Shown here piece after piece: positions 1 through 9,319 of a DNA stretch of 64,000 nucleotides. The translations under genes were made by a program, and so were the position numbers. Under the pieces are notes generated by a model. The model ran no database searches. It was not told where the DNA came from and saw only the letters and a program-made list of their open reading frames with translations. This DNA comes from Larkinella sp051857545 (GTDB lineage: Bacteria > Bacteroidota > Bacteroidia > Cytophagales > Spirosomataceae), in NCBI RefSeq assembly GCF_051857545.1, contig NZ_JBPZHB010000016.1:60521-124520 (forward strand). The letters are read 5' to 3'. Every line of letters begins with the position of its first letter. Positions within the stretch are counted from its first letter, which is position 1.

Positions 1-218
1 ACAAGAAAGTAGCGCTGGTGGGCCTATCCGCCAATCACCAGGGTGGCGCCCTGGCTCTCAGCCATTTGAATGATATTTTTAGCTACCTCGGGACGAATAC
101 CCTGGCGTTGCGCGTGAAGCTGGCGCAGATCCGAAATTACTGGAAAGAAGGCGCTCTACACAACGAGCTTTACAACCTGCTCCTGCAACAACAGGCGCAG
201 CAGTTGATTGATTTTTGA
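1..218 (+). CDS. NADPH-dependent FMN reductase family protein, 3' end only
   Basis: The reading frame is open from the window edge and ends at 218, so only about the last 71 residues are present and the start lies outside. The visible part begins KKVALVGLSANHQGGALALSHL, which matches the middle of flavodoxin-like NADPH-dependent FMN reductases: a strand followed by a glycine-rich loop that contacts the flavin. A helical C-terminus follows. A GTG at 18 is internal to this frame and is unlikely to be the start. The gene is convergent with ftsZ, and a 27-bp hairpin separates the two. Family assignment is fairly safe; the substrate (quinone, azo compound or other) cannot be told. Confidence 0.75.
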   Translation, partial: KKVALVGLSANHQGGALALSHLNDIFSYLGTNTLALRVKLAQIRNYWKEGALHNELYNLLLQQQAQQLIDF

Positions 219-221
219 GTG

Positions 222-288
222 ATTGAGTGAGTTAGTGATTGAGTGAATACTCGGTTTTCTAATTCACTCAATCACTAACTCACTCAAT
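222..288. terminator. 27-bp perfect hairpin between convergent genes
   Basis: Arms 222-248 and 262-288 are exact reverse complements with a 13-nt loop. The arms are made of repeats of the word GAGTGA/GTTAGTGA. The hairpin lies between the end of the FMN reductase gene and the end of ftsZ, so it could terminate both transcripts. There is no long T tract. Confidence 0.6.
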
Positions 289-294
289 GACAAT

Positions 295-1707
295 TCAATC
301 ATTCAGTCGGGTACGAATAATATCCCGCTCATCGAGAAGCGGTATTTCGTATAAATTCACTTTCTGGCGGGCAAAAGCCGGTGTTTCCAATTCCCGTTCC
401 CGCTCCGAATACCGCCCCTGCGAAAATCCTTCGACCATTTTCTGGATCAGCAGCAAATCGTCTTCCCGCTTCTCGTCGATCAGAATGTCGTCAATGCTGG
501 TCAGATGCGGGCGCGTTACCGGATCGGGTATCGGCGCTACTTCAACGTTCCCACCGCCCCGTGTCAGGGTGTCTGCTCCCTGGGGTTGATCCTCCGTTAC
601 CAGTTCCGTATCTTCTTCTTCGTCAACGGGTAATTCGTCGGTTACTTCCTCTTTTTTCAGCTCCGGCTCCGGCTGTTTCCAGTTCGTTGGCGGAAAATCC
701 GGCCGTTCGGCGGGCAAATCAAAACCGGCAGCAATCACCGTAACGCGGAGATTTTTGCCCAGCGACTTGTCTTTGATCGTACCGTATTTGAAGAGATGCG
801 CCTGCTTGTCCTTGCCGATTTTTTCCTTGATATAACCGGTAATGATCTGCAACTCCCGCATGGTCGTACGGGCATCCGGACCCGACGCCATCGTGAGCAG
901 AATCCGTTTGGCACCCCGAATGTCGCGGTCGTTGAGCAACGGCGAGTTTAGCGCATCCTGAATGGCGGTCAGTGCGCGAGTTTCGCCTTCAGCATCGGCG
1001 GATCCCATTACGGCTTGACCGGCACCTTCCAGCACGCGCTTCACATCCATGAAGTCGACGTTGATTTCGCCCTGAACGGTAATGATTTCAGCGATACTTT
1101 TAACGGCATTCGCCAGCACGTCATCGGCCTTGGCAAACGCCTGATCCATCGGGAAATCCTCGAAGATTTCCGCCAGTTTGTCGTTCAGAATGACCAGAAC
1201 CGTGTCGCAGTATTCCTTCAACTCTTCGATACCGCGCATGGCCTGATCCAGCTTCTCGATGCCTTCGAAGTCGAACGGTGCCGTAACAACCGCAATTGTC
1301 AGCAGGCCCATTTCCCGGGCAATCTGTGCGATAACCGGTGCGGCTCCGGTGCCGGTGCCTCCCCCCATCCCCGCCGTGATGAAAACCATCTTGGTGGGTT
1401 CGCCCAGTAACTGCCGGATATCGTCCGTGTTTTCCAGCGCGGCCTGACGGCCCACTTCGGGGTTTGTTCCGGCTCCCAGTCCGGAAGTCAGAAGCGCACC
1501 CAATTGGATTTTGGTCTTTACCGGGCTATTGGTCAGGGACTGGCGGTCGGTGTTGCAGACGATAAAATCCACATCCTTCACGCCCATTCTAAACATGTGG
1601 TTGACGGCATTGCTGCCACCGCCACCGACGCCTATTACTTTAATGATTGGGTCATCCTCCTCGTCGGGGAATTCAAACCTCATGCCGTACTCCAATGCCT
1701 CTGGCAT
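295..1707 (-). CDS. ftsZ: Cell division protein FtsZ
   Basis: Tubulin-like GTPase that polymerises into the Z-ring at midcell. The 470-residue protein has the N-terminal GTPase domain with GGGSNAV near residue 29 and the tubulin signature GGGTGTG at 115-121. The T7 loop and activation domain follow, then a long acidic linker (about 350-430). Near the C-terminus, TPAFARQKV (442-450) resembles the conserved FtsA/ZipA-binding peptide (IPAFLR-like in many species). It is followed by an unusual 20-residue tail ending RTRLND. The start could also be the internal Met at codon 9. This is the last gene of the cluster, 78 bp after ftsA, and it ends in a strong hairpin. Confidence 0.97.
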   Translation of the reverse strand: MPEALEYGMRFEFPDEEDDPIIKVIGVGGGGSNAVNHMFRMGVKDVDFIVCNTDRQSLTNSPVKTKIQLGALLTSGLGAGTNPEVGRQAALENTDDIRQLLGEPTKMVFITAGMGGGTGTGAAPVIAQIAREMGLLTIAVVTAPFDFEGIEKLDQAMRGIEELKEYCDTVLVILNDKLAEIFEDFPMDQAFAKADDVLANAVKSIAEIITVQGEINVDFMDVKRVLEGAGQAVMGSADAEGETRALTAIQDALNSPLLNDRDIRGAKRILLTMASGPDARTTMRELQIITGYIKEKIGKDKQAHLFKYGTIKDKSLGKNLRVTVIAAGFDLPAERPDFPPTNWKQPEPELKKEEVTDELPVDEEEDTELVTEDQPQGADTLTRGGGNVEVAPIPDPVTRPHLTSIDDILIDEKREDDLLLIQKMVEGFSQGRYSERERELETPAFARQKVNLYEIPLLDERDIIRTRLND

Positions 1708-1785
1708 ACCTGCTAATGTTTGTTGCTATAAATATATATTTGGTAACGCTGGATGGCCAGTACGTTTTGCCGTCAAAATTGAGTA

Positions 1786-3216
1786 CTACTGATTGTACCG
1801 GTCGTCGGGGCCGAGGTCTTTGCCGATGTCATCGGTCAGAAACTTCCGAACCCAGGTCATAAATCCTCCACCCCCTTTTTCTTCTCCTTTGCCCGTGTCC
1901 TTCGTATTCTTCCCGGATGTCTGTCCGTTTGTACCATGTCCATGACCGTGACCATGTCCGTTTGTGCCGGAACCAATCACCGGATTCAAAACCATGTGCT
2001 GCAAGGGAATGCGGTCGTCCAACCGTTTGAACCCGGCCCACACCAGACCCACTGCCGTGGCAAACGCCGGGTCGCTGACCAGGTCCGCCTTGACATTGTG
2101 TTCCAGTTGATCTGGAAAACCGATCCGGACGTCCAGGCCCGTAACGCGCTCAAAAATCCGCTCAATGCCTGAGATCGAAGCCGTTCCGCCGGTCAAAACC
2201 ACACCGCCGACCAGTTTGTCGCGGTAGCCGGAGCGTATAATTTCGGCCTGTACCATCGCTGCGATTTCTTTCAGACGGGCCTCAATGACGAGGGCCACAT
2301 TTTTCAGCAGAATATCTTTAGGCGGCCGACCGCTCAGGTTCGGAACCGCCACCACTTCATTCAGTCGGAAATCGGTAGGGTCGGCACTGCCAAACTTCGT
2401 TTTCAGCAGTTCAGCCTGGGTTGGCAACACCCGGCAACCGACTTCCAAGTCGGCCGTCAGGCTATTTCCCGCATAAGGAACCACGGCGACATGCCGCAGC
2501 ACATTTTTGTGATAAATCGCAATTTCAGTGGTTCCACCGCCAATATCGACCAGGGCGACACCGGCGTGTTTTTCCTCATCGGTCAAAACCGCCAAAGCCG
2601 ACGCGAGGGGCGCCAGCAGGAATTTATCGTTTTCCAGCGGTTCTTTCTGCGGAGATACCGAACGGGCGCGCTGAATACATTTCCGGGTGTAGGAAGCAGA
2701 ACTCGTTTGTGCCGTAATAACCTGGAAATCAGCTTCCAGCTTGACGCCGATCCGCCCAACGGGGTAGTCGATGTTCGATTCACTGTCGACCGTGAAATCC
2801 ATTGGCAGGACGTGGACAATTTCTGCACCGGCCGGCAGAACCGAACGGTACATATCGCCCACCAGGTGGTCGATGTCGTCGGCCACCACCTCGTCACCGG
2901 GCGACGTGCGCGTAATGCTGCCGTGTTGTCGGCGGGCGGTTACGTTTTGCCCGGAAAAACTGACATTCACGACGTGAATATCGATGTTGGCTTGCCCGGC
3001 GGCTTCTTCAACCGCCCGGTTGATGGCTTCGACGGTTTGCCCAATATTGACGACGGAGCCTTTGGTGACTCCTTTGGAAATAGCTTTTCCCACGCCCAGG
3101 ACATCCAGGCGAGCGTGATCGTTACTGCGGATAAGGCGACCGGCCACGGCGCACACTTTGGTGCTGCCGATGTCCAGTCCAACTATAATTTCTTCCTGCT
3201 TAGGTATCATTCGCAC
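1786..3216 (-). CDS. ftsA: Cell division protein FtsA
   Basis: Actin-like ATPase that tethers FtsZ to the inner membrane. The phosphate-1 loop GLDIGSTK is at residues 13-20, followed by an SHS2 (1C) domain and the later ATP-binding loops (DIGGGTTEIAIY, GGVVLTGGTAS). The extreme C-terminus FMTWVRKFLTDDI is a plausible amphipathic membrane-targeting helix. Just before it lies a Gly/His-rich linker with four GH dipeptides in a row (about 423-432), not a usual FtsA feature. At 476 residues it is slightly longer than E. coli FtsA, as expected from this linker. The start overlaps the end of ftsQ by 10 bp, indicating translational coupling. Confidence 0.96.
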   Translation of the reverse strand: MRMIPKQEEIIVGLDIGSTKVCAVAGRLIRSNDHARLDVLGVGKAISKGVTKGSVVNIGQTVEAINRAVEEAAGQANIDIHVVNVSFSGQNVTARRQHGSITRTSPGDEVVADDIDHLVGDMYRSVLPAGAEIVHVLPMDFTVDSESNIDYPVGRIGVKLEADFQVITAQTSSASYTRKCIQRARSVSPQKEPLENDKFLLAPLASALAVLTDEEKHAGVALVDIGGGTTEIAIYHKNVLRHVAVVPYAGNSLTADLEVGCRVLPTQAELLKTKFGSADPTDFRLNEVVAVPNLSGRPPKDILLKNVALVIEARLKEIAAMVQAEIIRSGYRDKLVGGVVLTGGTASISGIERIFERVTGLDVRIGFPDQLEHNVKADLVSDPAFATAVGLVWAGFKRLDDRIPLQHMVLNPVIGSGTNGHGHGHGHGTNGQTSGKNTKDTGKGEEKGGGGFMTWVRKFLTDDIGKDLGPDDRYNQ

Positions 3217-3983
3217 ACAATCTGGTTACGGTACTGCACACTAACCCTCCGGTATCGTTCCCACCCTTTCAGGGGCAGAATATGCTTGTAAAACAATTTA
3301 ATCTTTTCAAATTTAGACTCCAGTTCGACGGGTTGCCCGATTTCGATCAGACAGTCGCCCACCTGCGGAATCAGCGTAACCTCGCGATTTCTGTCGACTA
3401 CCACCTGGGCCACTTGCGCTTTCCAGAACGGGTCTTTTTCAATCTGCTTCAGTAACTCAATCAACGGTTGGTTTTGCTCCGTCGTCAGCGATTTCCGTTC
3501 GCTAAAATACGAACCGGACACCAGAACAACCCGTGCCGTGTAATTCATGGACAGTGGAAACCAGCGCCCTTCCTCCGTCAGATAATAACCGGCATACGCT
3601 GATTTGTCCTCATCGCCATCCGGAACCAACCGCGCCAACGGTCGTTGCTGCTTGATATCAGCGATCAGAATGCCTTTAAGGTCCCGATACAACTGACAAC
3701 TTTTTATCAACCCATTCTGTTTCAGCCTTCTTTCCAAAAGCTTCAAATCCAGGTCGGCATAGTCGTCGCCCAGGAGTGGATCGGCGCCTTCGTTGGTCAG
3801 CGTTTTCAGTACATCGTTCCGGTTTAAAAACCGGTGGCCATCAACTTCGTCCATCCGGATGTCGATGCCTTCACACTGGCGGTGGTTTTGGCGGTGTTCG
3901 GTAAAGGCGATCAGCCCTACCAGAATGGCCAAACCGGCGACGGTCAGAATGAAAGTTCTATTTAAGGGAAAAATAGAAAACAT
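3207..3983 (-). CDS. ftsQ: Cell division protein FtsQ (DivIB family)
   Basis: Bitopic membrane protein of the divisome that links cytoplasmic and periplasmic division proteins through FtsB/FtsL. It has a short cytoplasmic N-terminus, one transmembrane segment (about 11-27) and a periplasmic POTRA-like region around IDIRMDEVDGHRFLNRNDV, then a beta domain. Sequence conservation in this family is weak. The call rests on topology, length (258 aa) and its place between murC (32 bp upstream) and ftsA (10-bp overlap). Confidence 0.9.
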   Translation of the reverse strand: MFSIFPLNRTFILTVAGLAILVGLIAFTEHRQNHRQCEGIDIRMDEVDGHRFLNRNDVLKTLTNEGADPLLGDDYADLDLKLLERRLKQNGLIKSCQLYRDLKGILIADIKQQRPLARLVPDGDEDKSAYAGYYLTEEGRWFPLSMNYTARVVLVSGSYFSERKSLTTEQNQPLIELLKQIEKDPFWKAQVAQVVVDRNREVTLIPQVGDCLIEIGQPVELESKFEKIKLFYKHILPLKGWERYRRVSVQYRNQIVCE

Positions 3984-4015
3984 CCGTGTTTATTAACTTT
4001 AAAAGAGATGAATTT

Positions 4016-5398
4016 TTATTGATTGGTCTCAAATAGGTTTCGCAACACCGGAATCATCTGATCAATGTCGCCTGCGCCGATGGTGGCCACCAATTCCGGT
4101 GGTTCGTTTCGCAGTAGATCGGTCAGTTCTGCTTTGGTGCATTGGACTTTATTTTCAGACAATATCGATTTAAAAATCAGGTCGGCACTCACCCCTTCAA
4201 TGGGCAATTCACGGGCGGGGTAAATATCGAGCAAAATAACCCGATCGGCCAGTGAAAGGCTCTTTGCAAATTCCTCGGCGAAATCACGGGTCCGGCTAAA
4301 GAGGTGCGGCTGAAAGATGGCCGTTACCTTTCGCTCCGGATACAACGCTTTCAGCGACGATAAAAAGGCAAATACTTCGGCGGGGTGATGGGCGTAATCA
4401 TCGATAAATATAACGTTTTTTGATTTGAGTATATACTCGAATCGACGTTTTACCCCCTTATAATTTCCGAGTGCCTGCCGGATCTGTTCCGGTGCGACAC
4501 CCACCTGCAAAGCGGCAGCCGCGGCAGCCACGGCATTCTCGACGTTATGAAAACCGGGCATCTGCAAGGCTATATTTTCGATAACGCCCTGAGGATAAAC
4601 GATGTCGAAAACGAAGCAGGCATTTTCGATGCGCAAATTCTTACTGTAGAACGAGCCTTCGTCTAACGCGTACTCATAAACGGTTGCCGGGGTGCGGTCG
4701 GCCAATGCCAGTCCCCGTTTCATAAACAGCGTGCCATCCGGTTTAATCTGGCTGACGAAAGCGCTGAACGAATCCAGAACCGCGTTGTGGTCGCCATAAA
4801 TATCCAGGTGGTCGGCGTCGGTCGAGGTGACGATGGCCACCTGAGGAAACAGGGTTAGAAACGACCGGTCAAATTCATCGGCTTCCACCACGCAAATGAC
4901 CTTCGACAGATCGTCGGTGGGTTCGTTCAGTAGAAAATTGGTGCCGTAATTTTGGGTAATGCCGCCCAGAAAAGCCGCGCAGTTCACGCCCGAATCTTTC
5001 AGAATATGGGCCACCATCGACGACGTCGTCGTCTTGCCGTGGGTGCCGGCAATGGCCACGGTGGTCATCCGCCCGGCCAGCAAACCCAACACCTGCGACC
5101 GCTTCTGCAACGTAAAACCGTGTTCGGTCAGGTAAATGTATTCCTGATGGGTTTTGGGTACGGCAGGCGTGTAAATGACCAGGGTTTCGTCCCGGTTTTC
5201 CCGAAAATGCGCCGGAATCTGTTCGACATCCTCCTCAAAGTGGATTGCCATGCCTTCCTGTTGCAGGGCGTTGGTCAGGGCGGTGGCGGTGCGGTCGTAA
5301 CCTGCCACTTCATACCCGTTGACCAGAAACCACCGCGCCAGGGCACTCATGCCAATACCGCCAATTCCCAGAAAATAAACGTAACGGATGTTATTCAT
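4016..5398 (-). CDS. murC: UDP-N-acetylmuramate--L-alanine ligase MurC
   Basis: Adds L-alanine to UDP-MurNAc, the first step in building the peptidoglycan stem peptide in the cytoplasm. The N-terminal Rossmann motif GIGGIGMSALA (11-21) binds UDP-MurNAc, and the central ATPase loop GTHGKTTT is at 118-125. Downstream come the Mur ligase signatures DDYAHHP and FQPHLFSRT. At 460 residues it has full family length. It lies in the dcw operon, separated from murG upstream by 163 bp that hold a large imperfect inverted repeat. Confidence 0.97.
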   Translation of the reverse strand: MNNIRYVYFLGIGGIGMSALARWFLVNGYEVAGYDRTATALTNALQQEGMAIHFEEDVEQIPAHFRENRDETLVIYTPAVPKTHQEYIYLTEHGFTLQKRSQVLGLLAGRMTTVAIAGTHGKTTTSSMVAHILKDSGVNCAAFLGGITQNYGTNFLLNEPTDDLSKVICVVEADEFDRSFLTLFPQVAIVTSTDADHLDIYGDHNAVLDSFSAFVSQIKPDGTLFMKRGLALADRTPATVYEYALDEGSFYSKNLRIENACFVFDIVYPQGVIENIALQMPGFHNVENAVAAAAAALQVGVAPEQIRQALGNYKGVKRRFEYILKSKNVIFIDDYAHHPAEVFAFLSSLKALYPERKVTAIFQPHLFSRTRDFAEEFAKSLSLADRVILLDIYPARELPIEGVSADLIFKSILSENKVQCTKAELTDLLRNEPPELVATIGAGDIDQMIPVLRNLFETNQ

Positions 5399-5404
5399 TT
5401 TTAA

Positions 5405-5552
5405 TGGTCTACGATGGTTAAATGGCTATGATGATTTGAATGGTTAAAAATGGTTTCGATGGTTAAATGGTTAAAAATGTTACAGGTCTAATAAACCATC
5501 CAACCATTTTTAACCATTCAACCATGCAGCCATTTAAACCATCAAAACCATT
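5405..5552. repeat. Imperfect inverted repeat of GATGGTTAAA words between murG and murC
   Basis: The spacer is almost entirely built from variants of ATGGTTAAA on one side and their complements on the other. A perfect 20-bp core pairs 5436-5455 with 5502-5521, and weaker pairing extends outward for tens of bases on both sides. It sits inside a co-directional operon, so it could act as an attenuating or RNA-processing hairpin. Confidence 0.7.
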
Positions 5553-5561
5553 TCTACCCAT

Positions 5562-6659
5562 CTATTTTATCAAGTTTAAAACTTCCTCCGCAATTTCCCG
5601 CGCGGCTTTGGGCCGGGCCAGTTCGCGAATCTGTTGACTGAGTGTTTGCTGCTGCCCGGGATCGGCCAAAAGCCGCAGAGCCGCCGGAACCAGATCGGTG
5701 GGGGCTGCACGGTCGTTGACCAGCAAAGCCGCCTGCCGGTTCACCAGACTCATCGCATTCTTGGTCTGGTGGTCTTCCGAAGCCGCCGGAAACGGCACCA
5801 GAATCGCCGGTTTTTCGACCAGGCAAAGCTCGGAAACCGACAAGGCTCCCGCCCGCGACACCACCACGTCGGCGGCTGCGTAGGCCAGATCCATCTCGTA
5901 AATAAAATCAAACGCTTTGACCCGGCTGGCCCCGGCATCGGCAATGGCTTTGCGGGCGCGTTCGATGAACAGCGGCCCGGTTTGCCAGACAACCTGATGG
6001 CCGGAATCGACCAGCAGCCGAAGGTCTTTTTCGATGCTTTCGTTGATGGTACGCGCTCCCTGACTGCCCCCAATGATTAGCAACGTTTTGCGATCGGGTT
6101 CCAGCTTAAAAAAAGCCAGGCCTTCCGGGCGTTTCCCTTTGGCCTGCATAATGTCGGTCCGGACGGGATTGCCCGTCAGCTTGATTTTTTGAACGGGAAA
6201 AAACGCTTCCATGCCGGGATAAGCCACGCAGATGGTCTTAGCCCCGCGCGACAACAGCTTGTTGGTTAACCCGGCGTATGAATTCTGCTCCTGAATCAGT
6301 GTCGGAATGCCCTTCAGCGAAGCCGCCAGCAAAACCGGGCCGCTGGCGTAGCCCCCCACGCCCACGGCCACATCCGGACCGAAGTCGCGGACGACCTGTT
6401 GCGCCTTCAAAAAACTCCGCCCCAGTTTGAACGGGAAAGCCAGATTCTCCAGCGTCAACTCCCGTTTAATCCCGACCACCGGCAAGCCGATGATCCGGTA
6501 GCCTGCCCGTGGCACTTTTTCCATTTCCATCTTTCCTTCCGCTCCCACGAACAAAATTTCGGTGGTTGGATCGATGGTTTTCAGCTCATTGGCAATGGCA
6601 ATCGCCGGATAAATGTGTCCGCCGGTTCCTCCACCGCTGATGATGATGCGTTTTGGCAT
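5562..6659 (-). CDS. murG: UDP-N-acetylglucosamine--N-acetylmuramyl-(pentapeptide) pyrophosphoryl-undecaprenol GlcNAc transferase MurG
   Basis: Peripheral inner-membrane glycosyltransferase (GT28) that converts lipid I to lipid II. The N-terminal glycine loop GGGTGGH (9-15) binds the lipid-linked acceptor. The second Rossmann domain carries GGSQGARTINE and the UDP-GlcNAc-binding region SRAGALSVSELCLVEKPAILVPFP. Full length at 365 aa. It lies 65 bp downstream of ftsW. Confidence 0.97.
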   Translation of the reverse strand: MPKRIIISGGGTGGHIYPAIAIANELKTIDPTTEILFVGAEGKMEMEKVPRAGYRIIGLPVVGIKRELTLENLAFPFKLGRSFLKAQQVVRDFGPDVAVGVGGYASGPVLLAASLKGIPTLIQEQNSYAGLTNKLLSRGAKTICVAYPGMEAFFPVQKIKLTGNPVRTDIMQAKGKRPEGLAFFKLEPDRKTLLIIGGSQGARTINESIEKDLRLLVDSGHQVVWQTGPLFIERARKAIADAGASRVKAFDFIYEMDLAYAAADVVVSRAGALSVSELCLVEKPAILVPFPAASEDHQTKNAMSLVNRQAALLVNDRAAPTDLVPAALRLLADPGQQQTLSQQIRELARPKAAREIAEEVLNLIK

Positions 6660-6724
6660 AGTGGGTTGACTCCAAATTGAAATTACGAATGTGTTAAAAA
6701 CCGTTCGTAATCAGTTGGTTTACG

Positions 6725-7867
6725 TTATATTTTACTTTCGTCGGCTTCTCCCCGGCTCACACTGATGATAATGCCGATGGCCGTGCCGGTGAAGAGCAGC
6801 GACGTACCGCCCATACTCAGCAAAGGCAACGGCTGGCCCGTCACGGGAACCAATCCGACCGAAACCGCCATGTTGATCATCGCCTGAATCACGATGCTGA
6901 ACGTTAGACCGGCCGACAGCAAACCGCCGTACGCCCGGTTGGCCTTTCGAATGGCCCGCATCCCGCGCCAGAGCAGATAGAGATAGGCCGCAATGATGAC
7001 AATGCCGCCGATCAGCCCGTATTCTTCCACGATCATGGCGAAAATAAAGTCGGAATAGGAGTGGGGCAGGAAATTTCGCTGGTGGCTGTTGCCCGGTCCT
7101 TGTCCGTAAATTCCGCCGTGTGCCAGCGCGATGTACGATTGTTCAACCTGAAATTCGGGCGGTCGCCTTCCGTTGAAGGTCTCCCAGTAATTGGTCAGAC
7201 GACTGCCCGATGTTTTAGCCCGCTGCCCGATCAAAAGAGCAAAGCTACCCATGATCATGCAAACCACCACCATGATGAGCAAATACTTGCTGGGTACGCG
7301 TCCGATGAACATCAGCAGAAAGCAGGTGGCGGCCAGCAAAGCCGCTGTCGATGCGTTACTCAAAACGATACAGGCACAAATAATCCCGATCCAGCCAATC
7401 ATGTTGACCAGAACGCTGGGGTCATACTGTTCCTTTTTAATGTGCTGCCGTTTGGCCAGCATGGCGGCCAGATTGGAGATCAGCGCCAGTTTGGCCAAAT
7501 CCGAGGGCTGAAAAGTCTGGTTGATCAACGGAATGGTGATCCAGCGTGAAGCTTCGTTCAGATTTGTCCCTTTGAAATAAGCCCACAGCAACAGGGGAAC
7601 GGACAGCCACATGCCAAAGCGCGACAACCGGGCGTAGTAGACGTAGTTGAACCGGTGAGCCACCCACATGCAGGCCAGCCCCAGCACCACCAGCGCGCCG
7701 TGTTTAAAGAGGTAATGTTCCGTTGATTGCAGTTTCTGATAGGCCATCGTCCCCGTGGCACTATACACCACCGCAACGCTCATAATCGATAGAAAAAGCA
7801 CTACCCCCCAAATGTGGTAGTCGCCCTTGATGTTGCTTTTCAACCAGTCTGTTGGAGAGATCGTCAT
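6725..7867 (-). CDS. ftsW: Lipid II polymerase FtsW (SEDS family)
   Basis: Multi-spanning SEDS glycosyltransferase that polymerises septal peptidoglycan with its partner PBP. The sequence shows about ten hydrophobic segments, the conserved GGIYGQGPGNS(H) loop, and the C-terminal signature PLLSMGGTSLLFT. I chose the ATG at 7867 (MTISPTDW, 380 aa). The frame is open back to a GTG at 7942 that overlaps the murD stop, but those extra 25 codons are encoded by the hairpin repeat 7886-7944 and look non-functional. The upstream neighbour is murD and the downstream one murG, the standard order. Confidence 0.95.
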   Translation of the reverse strand: MTISPTDWLKSNIKGDYHIWGVVLFLSIMSVAVVYSATGTMAYQKLQSTEHYLFKHGALVVLGLACMWVAHRFNYVYYARLSRFGMWLSVPLLLWAYFKGTNLNEASRWITIPLINQTFQPSDLAKLALISNLAAMLAKRQHIKKEQYDPSVLVNMIGWIGIICACIVLSNASTAALLAATCFLLMFIGRVPSKYLLIMVVVCMIMGSFALLIGQRAKTSGSRLTNYWETFNGRRPPEFQVEQSYIALAHGGIYGQGPGNSHQRNFLPHSYSDFIFAMIVEEYGLIGGIVIIAAYLYLLWRGMRAIRKANRAYGGLLSAGLTFSIVIQAMINMAVSVGLVPVTGQPLPLLSMGGTSLLFTGTAIGIIISVSRGEADESKI

Positions 7868-7885
7868 ATCTGAGTGAAGAGTTAA

Positions 7886-7944
7886 GAGTGAAGAGTGAAG
7901 AGTTAAAATGGCTGACGCACACGTTAACTCTTCACTCTTCACTC
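7886..7944. repeat. 21-bp perfect hairpin between murD and ftsW
   Basis: Arms 7886-7906 and 7924-7944 are exact reverse complements made of GAGTGAA/GAGTTAA words, with a 17-nt loop. The right arm includes the murD stop codon. Because it lies within the operon, it may lower expression of distal genes or protect an mRNA end. Confidence 0.65.
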
Positions 7945-9297
7945 ATCATTCATAATTCTTTTTACGGCTTCTTTAAACTGATTACCCCGGTCTTCGTAAT
8001 TACGGAACAGGTCGAAACTGGCGCAGGCGGGGGATAACAGAACCGTATCGCCCGGATTGGCCAGCTCCAGTCCTTTGGCAACGGCTTCGTTGACGTCCTG
8101 CGTCTCGAACAAAGTCGGAACGCGGTCCGCAAAATAGCTCACCAGTTTCCGGTTATCTTTTCCCAGACAAATTAACGCTTTTACTTTTTCCCGAACCAAC
8201 GGCTCAAGCTGGTCGTAGTCATTTCCTTTGTCTAACCCGCCCGCAATCCACACCACCGGCGTTGGTAGGCTTTCCAGCGCGTAGTAAACCGAATCGACGT
8301 TCGTCGCTTTTGAGTCGTTGATGAATCGCACGCCCCTGATTTCGCCCGCCGGTTCGAGCCGGTGAGCAGCATTTTGGAATGTCAGCAATCCTTCCCGCAG
8401 TGCGTCCGGTTTGACGCCGACCGCCAGAGCCGCCAGCGTTGCCGCCAGCATGTTGATGGCGTTATGCTGGCCTTTCAATGGCAGATCAGCCAGTGGAATC
8501 TCAAGGGAGTGAGAACCATTGTCGATTACCAGCAAACCGTCTTTCAGATATGCGCCCGGTTTGGGCGCATCGACCAGCGACACGGGCAACAGCCGGGGCA
8601 CCGGTTTTTTAACGGGCAGGGCTTCGCTGATCACCGGACTTTCCTGGTAGTAGATAAACGTGTCGTCGGGGGTCATGTTTTGCAAAATACGGAATTTCGA
8701 GTCGACGTATTTTGAAAACTGGTACTCGTAGCGGTCGAGGTGATCGGGCGTGATGTTGAGCAGGATGGCGACATTCATTCGGGCCTGAATCATATCGTCC
8801 AACTGGAAACTACTCAGTTCCAGAACATAATAGTCAAATGAATGGTCGAGAACCTGTTGCGCGAAACTGTCACCGATGTTCCCCGCCAGACCGACGTTGA
8901 AGCCGGCGGTTTTGAGCAGATGATAGGTTAGGAGCGTCGTAGTGGTTTTTCCGTTGCTGCCCGTAATGCCGATCAGTTGGGCCTTCGTGTAGCGCGAAGC
9001 CAGTTCGATTTCCGAGATAATCGGGATTTTCTTTTCCCGGAGTTTCTGAATAATGGGCGCTTTTTCGGGAATGCCGGGGCTTTTCACCACTTCGTCGGCC
9101 TGAAAAATAGTTTCTTCGGTATGATGTCCTTCTTCAAACGGGATGCCCTCTTGCTGGAGAATCTGACGATAGGATTCCTGTAAGAGACTTTTGTCCGACA
9201 AAAAAATCGTGTATCCTTTTGCTTTTGCCAGCAAAGCCGCACCCACTCCGCTTTCTCCTCCGCCCAAAACAACCATCAATTCCCTAGTACCTTTCAT
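7939..9297 (-). CDS. murD: UDP-N-acetylmuramoylalanine--D-glutamate ligase MurD
   Basis: Adds D-glutamate to UDP-MurNAc-L-Ala in the cytoplasm. It has an N-terminal Rossmann-like UMAG-binding domain (LGGGESGVGAALLA, 11-23), the ATP-binding P-loop GSNGKTTT at 113-120, and late signatures FINDSKATN and LLSPACASFD. Full length at 452 aa. It is the first gene of this cluster copy: a TATTTTTG -7 box is 23-30 bp upstream, and the next gene upstream (mscL) ends in its own terminator. mraY, which often precedes murD, is absent here. Confidence 0.97.
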   Translation of the reverse strand: MKGTRELMVVLGGGESGVGAALLAKAKGYTIFLSDKSLLQESYRQILQQEGIPFEEGHHTEETIFQADEVVKSPGIPEKAPIIQKLREKKIPIISEIELASRYTKAQLIGITGSNGKTTTTLLTYHLLKTAGFNVGLAGNIGDSFAQQVLDHSFDYYVLELSSFQLDDMIQARMNVAILLNITPDHLDRYEYQFSKYVDSKFRILQNMTPDDTFIYYQESPVISEALPVKKPVPRLLPVSLVDAPKPGAYLKDGLLVIDNGSHSLEIPLADLPLKGQHNAINMLAATLAALAVGVKPDALREGLLTFQNAAHRLEPAGEIRGVRFINDSKATNVDSVYYALESLPTPVVWIAGGLDKGNDYDQLEPLVREKVKALICLGKDNRKLVSYFADRVPTLFETQDVNEAVAKGLELANPGDTVLLSPACASFDLFRNYEDRGNQFKEAVKRIMNDE

Positions 9298-9319
9298 AGA
9301 TTCATGTGCAAACCGGAGA

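Noticed and set aside
7868..7942. N-terminal extension of FtsW from a GTG overlapping the murD stop
   Set aside because: The codons come from the hairpin repeat and do not resemble FtsW; the ATG at 7867 gives the normal length.
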